64,000 bases of DNA from Caballeronia turbans. Its GTDB lineage: Bacteria > Pseudomonadota > Gammaproteobacteria > Burkholderiales > Burkholderiaceae. Positions within the stretch are counted from its first letter, which is position 1. The number at the start of each line of letters is the position of its first letter. Of the stretch, positions 18,592 through 27,629 are shown piece by piece. The stretch is taken from positions 372,001 through 436,000 of the forward strand of contig FCOD02000001.1 in NCBI GenBank assembly GCA_001544655.2, given 5' to 3'. A program made the position numbers and the translations under genes. The notes below the pieces were generated by a model. It did not search any database. It was not told the DNA's origin and worked only from the letters and a program-made list of their open reading frames with translations.

Positions 18592-19698
18592 ATGCTGAAG
18601 CCCCTTACGTCGCTCAGATTCATCGCAGCCGCAGCGGTAGTTTTTGCTCACTTCGGCTACCCGTACGAGACCGGCGGTTTGGCCGTAGGGTTCTTCTTCC
18701 TGCTCTCCGGCTTTATCCTCGCGCACAACTACGCCGACAAGTTCGAAAGCCTGACGGTCGGATCGGTCGCGAAATTGTGGGCGCTGCGCGTCGCCCGTAT
18801 CTGGCCGCTGCACCTGTTTATGTTCGCCGCGGTCGTGCCGCTGATCTGGATTCGTGGCACGCAATACACAGACTGGCAAACGCTGGCAAACGTGTTCCTG
18901 CTACACGCGTGGTATCCAGACGGCGCGAACATCTTCTCCTACAACGGCGTGTCGTGGTCGATCTCGGACGAGTTGTTCTTCTATATCTCGCTTCCGTTCC
19001 TGCTGTTCGCCTTCAACCGTTTCGGCGTGAGTCGCAGCGCGACGCGCGCGGCATTGGCGGGGATCGCGGCATTCGCCTGCCTGTTCCTGATCGCGCTGTT
19101 GCTGCGAACGAAGATGCAAGCGTTTTCGTTCGACTGGTGGCTCATGATGGTATCGCCCTACGTCCGGATATTTGATTTCATCATCGGTCTGAGCCTCGGG
19201 CTGTTGTTCAATCGCCTGCAAGGCATGGGCGATCGGTGGTTCGATGCCGCGCTGTTCACCGCGCTGGAAATCGCGTCGCTCTGGTTTCTCGTCGTGCTGT
19301 ACCGGTCTACGTGGCACAAGTGGCCGACGCTCGCGAACAGCGCCTACTATCAGCCGGCAATGGTCGCGATCATTTTCGTGTTCGCATTCCAGCGCGGGCT
19401 GCTGTCGAAGATGCTTTCGAACCGGCCGATGATGCATCTGGGCGAGATCAGTTTCGCGCTCTACATGGTGCATCAACCGATCATGTACTACGCTGATCAC
19501 TTCATCGGACCCACGATAATGATCGCCAAGGACATCAGCCACATATGGGGGCAGGTGCTGCTATCGGTGCTGATGCTCGCGATCGCGGATTGCGCCTATC
19601 GATATATCGAGGTTCCATCTAGGAACGCCGTGCGGGCACTGATATCAGAACGGCGCGCCTCGGCGCAAACATCTCCCGGAGCGACAATCCCCGGCTAG
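18592..19698 (+). CDS. Membrane acyltransferase (acyltransferase 3 / OafA-like)
   Basis: This 368-residue polytopic membrane protein belongs to the acyltransferase-3 family: LTSLRFIAAAAVVFAHFG with the conserved Arg and His near residues 9-20, VGFFFLLSGFIL, and R-ARIWPLHLF around 70. About 10 helices are visible. A GAGGAAAC ribosome site sets the start. Relatives O-acetylate exopolysaccharide, O-antigen or similar glycans at the inner membrane. It is followed 75 bp later by a methyltransferase, hinting at a small glycan-decorating pair. Base composition is less GC-rich than the flanks. Confidence 0.86.
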   Translation: MLKPLTSLRFIAAAAVVFAHFGYPYETGGLAVGFFFLLSGFILAHNYADKFESLTVGSVAKLWALRVARIWPLHLFMFAAVVPLIWIRGTQYTDWQTLANVFLLHAWYPDGANIFSYNGVSWSISDELFFYISLPFLLFAFNRFGVSRSATRAALAGIAAFACLFLIALLLRTKMQAFSFDWWLMMVSPYVRIFDFIIGLSLGLLFNRLQGMGDRWFDAALFTALEIASLWFLVVLYRSTWHKWPTLANSAYYQPAMVAIIFVFAFQRGLLSKMLSNRPMMHLGEISFALYMVHQPIMYYADHFIGPTIMIAKDISHIWGQVLLSVLMLAIADCAYRYIEVPSRNAVRALISERRASAQTSPGATIPG

Positions 19699-19773
19699 GT
19701 GACGGCCTTTACGCGGAGTGCAGCTAAACCTTCAGTTAGAATCGGATAGCCAAGTTGAAAGCCTGGGGCCCCA

Positions 19774-20658
19774 ATGAAAGGCATCAGAAAACAACACCCG
19801 CTTGATGATCAAACCGTCGAATCCATCCGCGAGCAGATGGAGGGGCCGATAGACGGAGCCCACAACATCAGTCTGCTCTCACCACTGAGCACCGTTCAGC
19901 GCGAATACTTCGCTATGAAGTCGAAGACGGTCGTTCTGTATATGGGCGATGAAGTCAGCTTATTGCTGGCCAGAGAAGAAGAAGCCGCGCTGCGTGCGAT
20001 GCCAAACGGTTACACGATCGAGCAACTGAACGGCCTGAACGTAGGTTGCGGCGCCAGGACGATTTCGCCATATTTGCTTCCGATCGATATTGCTCGTATG
20101 CCCCCATCGGATCAGGCAAGCGGTGCTCACCAGGCATCGACCGCCTCCGCTGTGTTGGCAATGCCCGATAATCTCCCGTTCAAACCGGATTCCGTCGATT
20201 TCATCGTCTCCCTCCACATGCTCGAACATGTGGCGAATCCGGAGGAAATCATCAGCTACTGGCTGAGCTTGGTTAAGCCAGGCGGCGGGGTCGGGGTCGT
20301 TGTTCCGGACTGGCGCTATACCTGGGACTCGCGCAACGATCACGCGCCATTGAGCCACAAGTGGAATCCGACACCCAGTCTGATCGAGGGTATGTACGAA
20401 AAGCACTGGAAAAGACTCGCGAAGCTCGAGCACATCGACACATACGCGATGAAAATGTCTTTCGACTTCGTTCTGCGCAAGCCGGGGGTTTTCGTACCTT
20501 TTCAACCACCATCACCGTCGACCGTTCGATCCGGTTACGAATTGAATCAGAGCGGCGCGTTCATATCTGATGCGTCCTACGGCACCGACGCGAATAGGAC
20601 GTCGATGCGCCGTTTGAAGAATTCAATCAAACGACGCATCAAGCAGCTTCTGATCTGA
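19774..20658 (+). CDS. SAM-dependent class I methyltransferase
   Basis: This 294-residue protein has the SAM-binding glycine motif GLNVGCG (87-93), an acidic end of strand 2 (PIDI), LPFKPDSVDFIVSLHMLEHV around 138-157 and LVKPGGGVGVVVPD. This Methyltransf_11-type layout is common in enzymes modifying sugars or lipids encoded in polysaccharide loci. The C-terminus is unusually basic (RRLKNSIKRRIKQ). No other glycan-assembly genes are present, so the acceptor is unknown. Codon use appears less GC-rich than the rest of the window, suggesting acquisition together with the acyltransferase. Confidence 0.8.
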   Translation: MKGIRKQHPLDDQTVESIREQMEGPIDGAHNISLLSPLSTVQREYFAMKSKTVVLYMGDEVSLLLAREEEAALRAMPNGYTIEQLNGLNVGCGARTISPYLLPIDIARMPPSDQASGAHQASTASAVLAMPDNLPFKPDSVDFIVSLHMLEHVANPEEIISYWLSLVKPGGGVGVVVPDWRYTWDSRNDHAPLSHKWNPTPSLIEGMYEKHWKRLAKLEHIDTYAMKMSFDFVLRKPGVFVPFQPPSPSTVRSGYELNQSGAFISDASYGTDANRTSMRRLKNSIKRRIKQLLI

Positions 20659-20972
20659 TACGGCGCGCGCGGACGAATCTTGCGGCGGCCATGGTACCGA
20701 CTGAGAAGGACGCCGCGCCGATAAGGTAGACAGTCGTCGTCGATCTTTTCTTAGGTATCAATTTCGCAGAAGCGAAGCCCACCAAGGGACACAAAAGCAT
20801 CTGGTCTTCGATGCACGGTCAGCATGCTTTGGCTCTTGCTCATGTCCGAGATGCCACCCGCGGTACGCCCCTTGCATGAGTGAACTTATGCGTGCTTCGG
20901 CGTCGAAAGGATAAGGCCCTTTCTTGAAGGACACGCAACGATTTCTAGCACACAACGAAAAAGGAGAAGTCG
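20659..20972. other. Gene-free stretch
   Basis: No gene, strong hairpin or clear promoter was recognised in these 314 bp. The last 15 bases carry the ribosome site (AAGGAGA) of the small membrane protein that follows. Confidence 0.5.
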
Positions 20973-21143
20973 ATGACGTTGATCATCTACCTGGTAGGCT
21001 GGCTGATTCTGATCGGAGGGGTATCGTGGGCGCTCGTCGCGATGCACGTCGCGCAGCATACGATCATGATCGTCGCCGTCATCATGCTGGGCATCGCCGT
21101 CATCACGGGCGCGACGCGGGCGCGCAACCGCGACCGGTCGTAA
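20973..21143 (+). CDS. Two-helix small membrane protein
   Basis: This 56-residue protein is preceded by a near-perfect ribosome site (AAAAGGAGAAGTCG directly before ATG). Two hydrophobic helices (about 2-22 and 29-47; start MTLIIYLVGWLILIGGVSWA) are followed by a short basic tail ending NRDRS. The strong ribosome site and clean two-helix pattern support a real gene. I recognise no family and no function can be assigned. Confidence 0.7.
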   Translation: MTLIIYLVGWLILIGGVSWALVAMHVAQHTIMIVAVIMLGIAVITGATRARNRDRS

Positions 21144-21150
21144 GAAACAC

Positions 21151-21173
21151 GGGCCGCCCGTCAGCGGCGGCCC
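21151..21173. terminator. Hairpin between convergent genes
   Basis: An 8-bp perfect GC stem (GGGCCGCC, loop of 7, then its complement) lies between the small membrane protein and the receiver gene. Only a short T-containing tract follows on the minus strand, so it is a weak intrinsic terminator at best. Confidence 0.5.
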
Positions 21174-21181
21174 CGAACGCC

Positions 21182-21592
21182 TCACATCACCACGCGCGCG
21201 CCAACTGCGTCCTGTATCAGCGCGACGAGTTCGTCGGGATGCACGGGTTTCGTCATGAAATGCTGGAAACCTTCGCCGATGCTTCGTAATCGGTATTCGT
21301 CGCCGCCGTGTCCCGTCAGCGCGATCGCCACGGACGGCGGCAGATTGCCGCGTATTTCGTGATCCCGCAAACGTTGGATGAGATAGAAACCGTCCATCTC
21401 GGGTAGATCGAGATCGCAGATCACCGCATCGGGAAGATGCTCGATCGCGGCTTGCGCGCCGTCTTCGGCGTCGGCCACCGCGACTACGTCCGCACCTTCT
21501 TCTTCCAGCAACATCTGCAGTGATGCCCTGCTCTCGGGATCGTCCTCGATGAGCACGATCCGCATATGCCCCAGTCTTGCCACTTCGTTCAT
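21182..21592 (-). CDS. Stand-alone response-regulator receiver protein
   Basis: This CheY-like protein has 136 residues and no output domain. It has the acidic pocket IEDD (15-18), acceptor D60 in VICDLDLPEMDG, the Thr motif ALTGHGG and Lys motif MTKPVH, all intact. It probably acts through protein contacts or phosphotransfer. No kinase gene is adjacent. The start at 21592 is favoured over the ATG at 21565 by length; the ribosome site is weak. Confidence 0.8.
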   Translation of the reverse strand: MNEVARLGHMRIVLIEDDPESRASLQMLLEEEGADVVAVADAEDGAQAAIEHLPDAVICDLDLPEMDGFYLIQRLRDHEIRGNLPPSVAIALTGHGGDEYRLRSIGEGFQHFMTKPVHPDELVALIQDAVGARVVM

Positions 21593-21947
21593 GATGTTCT
21601 TTTCTGCTGCCAAAAAACGGAATTCTCGCGACGGGTCTCCATCCTCTCGCCGCCGCGCACGCTGTTGCGCGCATTGATCGACACGAAAACGCGGCGGGAA
21701 TTCCGCACGCACCGTAATTTATGTCGCGTGTGCGCCGGTGCGGAACGCCTCGCGGTTTTTGAGCGGCGCCAACGCGAAGATTTTGCCCGGTCGCCGCGAG
21801 CCAGAGCGAGCAAAAAGCGGACCGCCTTGCATTCGCTGCCGGGAAACCCGCATGGGACGGGCATTCCGGCCGAGGCGCGCCGCACGAAACCGCAACCGGA
21901 ACGCACGACCGTGTATTTTTTGCGCGAGCCGTGCCCCTGTTTTCCCG
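21593..21947. other. Gene-free stretch
   Basis: No supported gene was found in these 355 bp. Open frames here are short, Arg-rich and on both strands, as expected by chance in GC-rich DNA. Confidence 0.5.
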
Positions 21948-22775
21948 TCAGACGTTTGCTTCTCGCGCGGAATCGGGGCGCGACGCCCCTGACATGCCCG
22001 CTTGCAACAGCGCCCGATATTCGCTCGGCGTGATGCCGACCGTCGCCTTGAACTGGCGCGTAAAGGCGCTGTGATCGGTGTAGCCGCATAGCGCGGCGAC
22101 ATCGGTGACTTTTCCGTTCGAGACGAGCAGCGCAGTGGCTGCGTCGAGGCGCGTCTTCAGCAACACCTGACGCGGCGTCAGATGAAAGACCTTGTGAAAA
22201 TACCGCTCCAGTTGCGCGATCGACATGTTCGCCATCTGCGCGAGCTGCCGCATATTGAGCGGCTGCACGTAGTTCTCCTGGATGTGCTGCACGACCGCCG
22301 CAAGCCGGCTGTAGGCGGGATGCGTGCCTTCGGCGGCCTGCAAGTCGCGCGATATTCCCGCGAGCCCGACGATATTGCCCTGCGTGTCATGGAGCGGCTG
22401 CTTGCACGTCATGCACCAGCCAGGCTCCCGCCCCGGATACAGATGCAATTCGAGCTGGTCGATCAACTGATGTCCCTGCGCGATGATCGCCTGATCCTGC
22501 GCCGTGTAGATGCGTCCGAAGCGCCGCGGGAACACGTCCTCCGCCGTCTTGCCGAGGAGCGCCGATTTGTCGTCCTTGTGGCCGCAGCGGCGCGCGAGCG
22601 TGCGATTGACCATCGCGTAGCGCGCCTCGCGATCTTTCACGAAGAACACGATGTCGGGCATCGCGTCGAACACCGGCGCGAGCAGCGCGAAATGCGCGAG
22701 CATGTCCGAGAGCGTCGACGCCGGAGGTTGCGCGATCGGCGCGGTGTTCGTCATGAGGCCTGTCGTGCTCGTCAT
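21948..22775 (-). CDS. AraC-family regulator with PAS sensor, likely for hydroxyproline use
   Basis: This 275-residue protein has a PAS fold (about 28-140: PDIVFFVKDREARYAMVNRT, YPGREPGWCMTCKQPLHDTQG) followed by a C-terminal AraC DNA-binding domain with two helix-turn-helix units (about 155-260: LNMRQLAQMANMSIAQLERY, VTDVAALCGYTDHSAFTRQF). It is 85 bp from the hydroxyproline dehydrogenase genes on the same strand and downstream of them. AraC-type regulators with a PAS/PAC input accompany such clusters in Pseudomonas and Burkholderia. Direct sensing of hydroxyproline or a metabolite is inferred. Confidence 0.85.
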   Translation of the reverse strand: MTSTTGLMTNTAPIAQPPASTLSDMLAHFALLAPVFDAMPDIVFFVKDREARYAMVNRTLARRCGHKDDKSALLGKTAEDVFPRRFGRIYTAQDQAIIAQGHQLIDQLELHLYPGREPGWCMTCKQPLHDTQGNIVGLAGISRDLQAAEGTHPAYSRLAAVVQHIQENYVQPLNMRQLAQMANMSIAQLERYFHKVFHLTPRQVLLKTRLDAATALLVSNGKVTDVAALCGYTDHSAFTRQFKATVGITPSEYRALLQAGMSGASRPDSAREANV

Positions 22776-22860
22776 GCGTAAGGAGGTCGGTTGCGTCCTG
22801 ATCGGTCAGGCAACCGATTATAGAAGCGCGCATGCGCGGACGAAATTCGCGCTGGCCCCA

Positions 22861-24132
22861 CTATGAAACGGGCGTTTCGGCGCTCTCGCGCGCGGCGATC
22901 AGCGTATCGATGCGAACCGGCGCGAATGGCGGGCGCGCCGCCGTACACGGCCATCCGAAATAGACAGCAGCCGCCTCGCCGCAAATGCGCCCCTGACACG
23001 GCCCCATGCCGCAACGTGTCTGCAGCTTCGCCTCGCGCCAGTTCGCGTGCGCGGCGACTTCGCCGATCGACACGTCCTCGCAGCGGCACAACACGGTGTC
23101 CGGCGACGGCATCGCGCGGGCGTCGGCGCCGAGTTCGAACGCGTGCGCCACGCGCCGGGCGAAGGCACGCCAGCGATCGCGCTCGCGCACGAGACGCGCA
23201 TCGGCGGCGATACCGAGCGCCGCGTGCGCCGCGAGCGCGCCTTCGACGCTCGCCAGTTCCATCCCGCCGATGCCCGTGCATTCGCCCGCCGCGAAGACGT
23301 CTTCCAGCGACGTGCGCTGCAAATCGTCGACGTGAATCGCGCCGTCGCGTTCGTCTGTCGAGCAGCCGAGCGCGAGCGCCAGCGTCACGTTCGGCACGAG
23401 GCCGTATCCGCACGCGACGCGATCCGCTACGAGCGTTTCTTCGCGCCCGCGCACGCGAATCGTGACCGCGTCCACGCGCGCGCTTCCATGCGCCCTCACG
23501 ACGACACCGCCTGGTCGATAGCACGCGACCCCGAGCCCGACGGCCTGAGCCAGCTTTGCCGGTGTCAGCGCAAGAGACGCGACAAAGCGCGCGACACGCG
23601 CCGGTGACGCCTGTTCGACCACCGCGACGACCTGCGCCCCGTGACGGCGCGCGGTATCGGCGGCGGCGAGCAGAAGCGGCCCGCTGCCCGCGACGACGAT
23701 GCGCTCGCCGCGCACCGGCATTCCACCCTTCACGAGCGCCTGCAGGCCGCCCGCGCCCGTCACGCCGGGCAGGGTCCAGCCGTCGAAGGGCAGCAGCCGC
23801 TCGCGCGCGCCCGTTGCGAGGATGAGCTTCGAATACGCGAGCACGAGCGGCGCGCCGTCGCGTTCGAGCAAGAGCCGTTTGCTGCCGGGCGCGGCGGCGA
23901 CCTTCGTCCCGTTCATGCCGACGAAGTTTTCAAGCGAGCGCGTTTCATCGAGCCACTGGCGAAGTTGCGCGGCGGGCGCGAGCGTCGGCCCTTGCCGCCA
24001 GATCTGACCGCCGGGGCGCGGATTGTCGTCGATGAGCGCGACGCGTGCGCCCGCTCGCGCCGCTATGCGCGCCGCCTTCAGACCCGCCGGCCCCGCGCCG
24101 ACGACCGCGATATCGACCTGTTCGACCTTCAT
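22861..24132 (-). CDS. D-hydroxyproline dehydrogenase, large FAD/NAD-type subunit with [2Fe-2S] domain
   Basis: This 423-residue flavoprotein of the opine/octopine oxidase A (HcnB-like) type has an N-terminal dinucleotide motif VVGAGPAGLKAA, a second nucleotide site VVAGSGPLLLAAA and FAAGECTGIGG. It has a C-terminal BFD-like iron-sulfur region with four cysteines (LCRCEDVS...TRCGMGPCQG). It starts in a 4-bp overlap with the small ferredoxin-like subunit. Together with the genes at 24129 and 24370 it would form the multi-subunit dehydrogenase oxidising cis-4-hydroxy-D-proline. The assignment is from family plus the adjacent epimerase. Confidence 0.84.
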   Translation of the reverse strand: MKVEQVDIAVVGAGPAGLKAARIAARAGARVALIDDNPRPGGQIWRQGPTLAPAAQLRQWLDETRSLENFVGMNGTKVAAAPGSKRLLLERDGAPLVLAYSKLILATGARERLLPFDGWTLPGVTGAGGLQALVKGGMPVRGERIVVAGSGPLLLAAADTARRHGAQVVAVVEQASPARVARFVASLALTPAKLAQAVGLGVACYRPGGVVVRAHGSARVDAVTIRVRGREETLVADRVACGYGLVPNVTLALALGCSTDERDGAIHVDDLQRTSLEDVFAAGECTGIGGMELASVEGALAAHAALGIAADARLVRERDRWRAFARRVAHAFELGADARAMPSPDTVLCRCEDVSIGEVAAHANWREAKLQTRCGMGPCQGRICGEAAAVYFGWPCTAARPPFAPVRIDTLIAARESAETPVS

Positions 24133-24377
24133 CGCATCGTCTCGATGGAAAGACCGTCACGACACAGCGTCTGACAGCCGAGCACATGCGCGCGGCCATC
24201 GACCGTCACGCGGCATTCGTGACACACGCCCATGCCGCATAGCGCGGCGCGCGGCTCGCCGGTGACGGAGCGCCGCGTGCCGCCGACGCCGCGCATGGCG
24301 ACGGCGGCCGCGACGGTCGTGAACGCGGGCACGGTGAGCGGCTCGCCGTCGATGACCACGCGCACGCGCTCATCCAT
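24129..24377 (-). CDS. D-hydroxyproline dehydrogenase, small [2Fe-2S] subunit
   Basis: This 82-residue ferredoxin-like protein (Fer2_4 type, as in sarcosine oxidase alpha N-terminus and HcnA) has the cluster motif CGMGVCHEC and a later C (LGCQ), giving four ligands. It overlaps the flanking genes by 4 and 8 bp, so subunits are translated together. It relays electrons between the two flavoprotein subunits. Confidence 0.86.
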   Translation of the reverse strand: MDERVRVVIDGEPLTVPAFTTVAAAVAMRGVGGTRRSVTGEPRAALCGMGVCHECRVTVDGRAHVLGCQTLCRDGLSIETMR

Positions 24378-25509
24378 CGGCGTGCTCCCGTGCGAATCGT
24401 TGCGGTGAGAAAGCGTGCATGTCGGGCATATCGAACGGAGCCGGCTCGCCGAGCATCTGCGCGGCGATGAGCTTTGCCGTACCGAGCGACGTCGTCACGC
24501 CGAGCCCTTCGTGACCCGCCGCGAGCCACAGCCGGTCGCCCGGGAAACGCGCGGGGCCGATCAGCGGCAGGCCGTCGGGCGTCGCGGCACGAAAACCGGT
24601 CCATGCGCGGATCGCGTTGAGCGCGCCGATGCCTGGCAGATAACGCGTCGCGCGCGCGAGCATGGCGCCGAGCACGTCGATCTCGACAGCCGGATCGCGC
24701 GTGCCGAACTGGCGCGACGAGCCGATCAGCACCTGCCCCGTCGGACGCGGCTGCGCATTGAACGCGACCGACGTGCCGCGCGCGTGATGCGCGCTCTTGA
24801 TGTAGCCGAGTTCCAGCACCTGATGATGGATCGTGCCGGGATAGCGATCGGTAACGAGCAAATGCCCTTTCTTCACTTCGAGCGGCACGTCCCCGATCAG
24901 ATCCGGCACCGCCAGCCCGTTTGCGATGACGACGTGGGAGGCCGTGCGCCGGTCGCCGTTCGCAAGCGTGACGACGGCATGCGCGTCGCCGGCGTCGACG
25001 GCACGAACCGCGCAGCCGGTCGATACACGGATGCGCGTCGAGCGCGTCAGAAGCCATTGCGCCGCGGCGGGCGCGTACACGATCGCGTCGTCGTCGATCA
25101 GCAATCCGCCTTGCATCGCGTGGCTCACCGCCGGCTCCGCCTCGCGCAGCGCGGCGCGATCGAGCATGTGCGCACGCACGCCCGCCGCCGCGAAGGCATC
25201 GCGCATCGAACGGGCGGCGTCGAGCTCTTCGTCGTCTTCGGCGATCCAGAGCGTGCCGCAACGCGAAAACGCCTCGCGCCCGCGCAGTTCGGCGCCCAGT
25301 GCGAGCCACAGTTCTCGCGAAGCACGTGCCAATGCGAGCTCGGCGTGCGAATCGTTCATCACGACGACGTGGCCCATGCCCGCCGCCGTCGCGCCGCCAC
25401 CGATGCCGCGCGCTTCCAGCACCTCGACCGTCATGCCGCGCAGCGCGAGCTCCGCCGCGCACGCCGCCCCGACGATTCCGCCGCCGACGACGATGACGTC
25501 CGCCTTCAT
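24370..25509 (-). CDS. D-hydroxyproline dehydrogenase, catalytic FAD subunit (DAO family)
   Basis: This 379-residue D-amino-acid-oxidase-like flavoprotein has the N-terminal Rossmann motif [18 protein letters not shown] (5-22) and a C-terminal FAD contact [16 protein letters not shown]. The start at 25509 makes an ATGA overlap with the stop of the epimerase gene; the frame upstream is only antisense to other coding. It is the likely site of D-hydroxyproline oxidation to 1-pyrroline-4-hydroxy-2-carboxylate. Confidence 0.86.
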   Translation of the reverse strand: MKADVIVVGGGIVGAACAAELALRGMTVEVLEARGIGGGATAAGMGHVVVMNDSHAELALARASRELWLALGAELRGREAFSRCGTLWIAEDDEELDAARSMRDAFAAAGVRAHMLDRAALREAEPAVSHAMQGGLLIDDDAIVYAPAAAQWLLTRSTRIRVSTGCAVRAVDAGDAHAVVTLANGDRRTASHVVIANGLAVPDLIGDVPLEVKKGHLLVTDRYPGTIHHQVLELGYIKSAHHARGTSVAFNAQPRPTGQVLIGSSRQFGTRDPAVEIDVLGAMLARATRYLPGIGALNAIRAWTGFRAATPDGLPLIGPARFPGDRLWLAAGHEGLGVTTSLGTAKLIAAQMLGEPAPFDMPDMHAFSPQRFAREHADG

Positions 25510-26441
25510 GCGATGCCGAGCTTGAACGGATCGCGCTCGTCGAAGACGAGACGCCCTTCGCCCATGATGTGCGCGTAGCCGGTGATCGTCGGGACGAGCG
25601 CGTCGCCGTCGATTGCATAGCTGCCCTCGAACACGCTGCCGATAATGCTCTCCTGACGCCAGACTTCGCCCGGCGCGAGCGCGTCTTCCGCCGCGAGGCA
25701 CGCGAGCTTGGCGCTGGTGCCGGTGCCGCACGGCGAGCGATCGTAAGCGCTGCCCGGACACAGCACGAAATTGCGACTGTCCACGCCCGCGACGGGCGAA
25801 TCCGCGAAAAGCTCGATATGGTCGATGTACGCGCCATCCGCACCTGTGATGCCCTGCGCGTGCAGGGCATCGCGGATCGCATCGGTGAACGCGGTCAGCC
25901 CGGCGATGCGCGCGGGCTCGAGTTCGCGCCCGTGATCCGCGGCGAGAAAGAACCAGTTGCCGCCCCACGCGACATCGCCGGTGAGCGTGCCGTGGCCGGG
26001 CACATCGACCGTCACCGCGCGCCGATGCCGATACGCCGGCACGTTGCGCACGCTGACGCTGCCGTTCGCGTTGAGCGTGGCATCGACGGGACCGACGGGC
26101 GTATCGATCCGGTGCCGCCCCGCCGCTATCTTTCCCGCATGCGCGAGCGACGCGACGAGCCCGATCGTGCCGTGCCCGCACATGCCGAGATAGCCGACGT
26201 TGTTGAAGAAGATGACGCCCGCCGCGGCGGAAGGATCGTCGGGCTCGCACAGGAGCGCACCCACCATCACGTCCGAGCCGCGTGGTTCGGTGACGATGGC
26301 GCGCCGCCAGTCGTCGAAGCGCGTGCGGAACGCGTCGAGCCGTTGCGCGAGGGAGCCGCCGCCCAGATCCGGGCCGCCCGCGATCACGAGGCGCGTCGGC
26401 TCGCCGCCCGTATGCGAGTCGATGATGTCGATGGTTTTCAT
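25506..26441 (-). CDS. 4-hydroxyproline 2-epimerase
   Basis: This 311-residue proline-racemase-superfamily enzyme has both catalytic cysteines: C88 (GMCGHGTIG) and C238 ([10 protein letters not shown]). Two Cys at these positions mark racemase/epimerases rather than the Cys/Thr dehydratases. It converts trans-4-hydroxy-L-proline to cis-4-hydroxy-D-proline. It is the first gene of the four-gene minus-strand operon, which uses ATGA overlaps throughout. An AGGATAGGCGGC ribosome region precedes the ATG. Confidence 0.9.
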   Translation of the reverse strand: MKTIDIIDSHTGGEPTRLVIAGGPDLGGGSLAQRLDAFRTRFDDWRRAIVTEPRGSDVMVGALLCEPDDPSAAAGVIFFNNVGYLGMCGHGTIGLVASLAHAGKIAAGRHRIDTPVGPVDATLNANGSVSVRNVPAYRHRRAVTVDVPGHGTLTGDVAWGGNWFFLAADHGRELEPARIAGLTAFTDAIRDALHAQGITGADGAYIDHIELFADSPVAGVDSRNFVLCPGSAYDRSPCGTGTSAKLACLAAEDALAPGEVWRQESIIGSVFEGSYAIDGDALVPTITGYAHIMGEGRLVFDERDPFKLGIA

Positions 26442-26665
26442 GCCGCCTATCCTAAAAACGCGCGCGACCGGCGTCTTGAAGCGGCTGGATCGTTTTCATG
26501 ACGATATCGGCACAGGCGGATACCGCGTCGGCACGCCCGCCGCGCCGCACTTTCGCAGCGAAACGGCTATGCCGAAATCGGCACGCGGCGCGCGCGAAAC
26601 ACGCAAGACGCCCGCTTTTTCGGTGCTTACACTGCGTACCGTTCAATCACTTTCGGAGCGCTGCC

Positions 26666-27571
26666 GTGACGCATATCTGGGAAGGCGTGATGCCCGCCGT
26701 GACCACCAAGTTCAACGCCGATTTCAGCATAGACCGCGCGTTGACCGCGAAAAATGTCGACGCGCAGATCGAAGCCGGCGTGGACGGCATCATCGTGTGC
26801 GGATCGCTCGGCGAAGCATCGACCTTATCGCTCGACGAAAAGCTCGACGTGCTCGACATCGCCGTGGACGCCGCGCGCGGCCGCGTGCCGGTGCTGCTGA
26901 CGATCGCGGAAAACAGCACGCTCGACGGCTGCCGCCAGGCCGAGCGCGCTGCGCGCCACGGCGCGGCCGGCTACATGGTGCTGCCGGGCTTGCGCTATCT
27001 GTCAGACCGGCGCGAGACGCTCAATCATTTCCGCATGGTCGCCGACGCGAGCCCGTTGCCGCTCATGGTCTACAACAATCCGCTCGCGTACGGTGTCGAT
27101 GTCACCCCGAAGATGTTCGCCGAGCTCGCCGAAGACAAAAAGTTTGCGGCGATCAAGGAATCGAGCGGCGACGTGCGCCGAATCACGGATCTCATCAACG
27201 AAACGGGTGATCGTTATGCGCTTTTCTGCGGCGTCGATAATCTCGCGATGGAAGCGATGCTGATGGGCGCGCACGGCTGGGTCGCAGGCCTCGTGTGCGC
27301 GTTCCCGCGCGAGACGGTGGCGATCTACAAGCTGATTCGCGCCGGACGGTTCGAGGAAGCGCGCGCGATCTATCGCTGGTTCGCGCCGCTGCTCGCGCTC
27401 GATGTATCGCACAAGCTCGTGCAGAACATCAAGCTGGCCGAGGCGATCGTCGGATTGGGCACGGAGCCGGTGCGCCCCCCGCGTCTGCCGCTCGCGGGCG
27501 AGGAGCGCAAGGAAATCGAGGCATTGATTCGGCGCGGCGTCGAGACGCGCCCCGCGCTGCCGGCAGTTTGA
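26666..27571 (+). CDS. DapA-family lyase, probable 1-pyrroline-4-hydroxy-2-carboxylate deaminase
   Basis: This 301-residue TIM-barrel protein of the dihydrodipicolinate synthase family has Schiff-base lysine K164 (AAIKESSG), Y136 (VYNNP) and the phosphate/carboxylate loop GSLGE. The start is taken as GTG at 26666, with GGAG 7 bases upstream; an ATG at 26690 is less likely. It is divergent from the epimerase operon. In this context it would deaminate the pyrroline product to 2-oxoglutarate semialdehyde. The dehydrogenase for that semialdehyde is not in the window. Confidence 0.84.
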   Translation: MTHIWEGVMPAVTTKFNADFSIDRALTAKNVDAQIEAGVDGIIVCGSLGEASTLSLDEKLDVLDIAVDAARGRVPVLLTIAENSTLDGCRQAERAARHGAAGYMVLPGLRYLSDRRETLNHFRMVADASPLPLMVYNNPLAYGVDVTPKMFAELAEDKKFAAIKESSGDVRRITDLINETGDRYALFCGVDNLAMEAMLMGAHGWVAGLVCAFPRETVAIYKLIRAGRFEEARAIYRWFAPLLALDVSHKLVQNIKLAEAIVGLGTEPVRPPRLPLAGEERKEIEALIRRGVETRPALPAV

Positions 27572-27585
27572 GGCGAAGCAAAAAC

Positions 27586-27618
27586 GAAAATGCCGTCCTC
27601 GCGACGGCATTATTTTTT
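27586..27618 (+). terminator. Intrinsic terminator
   Basis: A 9-bp stem (AATGCCGTC, loop CTCGC, complement) is followed by ATTTTTT, right after the deaminase gene. The A-rich 5' side means it may also stop transcription from the regulator ending at 27630. Confidence 0.88.
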
Positions 27619-27629
27619 GGACGGCGACT

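Noticed and set aside
18360-18623. Minus-strand frame of 87 codons with DETRTRQFLR-like sequence
   Set aside because: It lies across the AT-rich promoter region of the acyltransferase gene, has mixed composition and no ribosome site; treated as chance.
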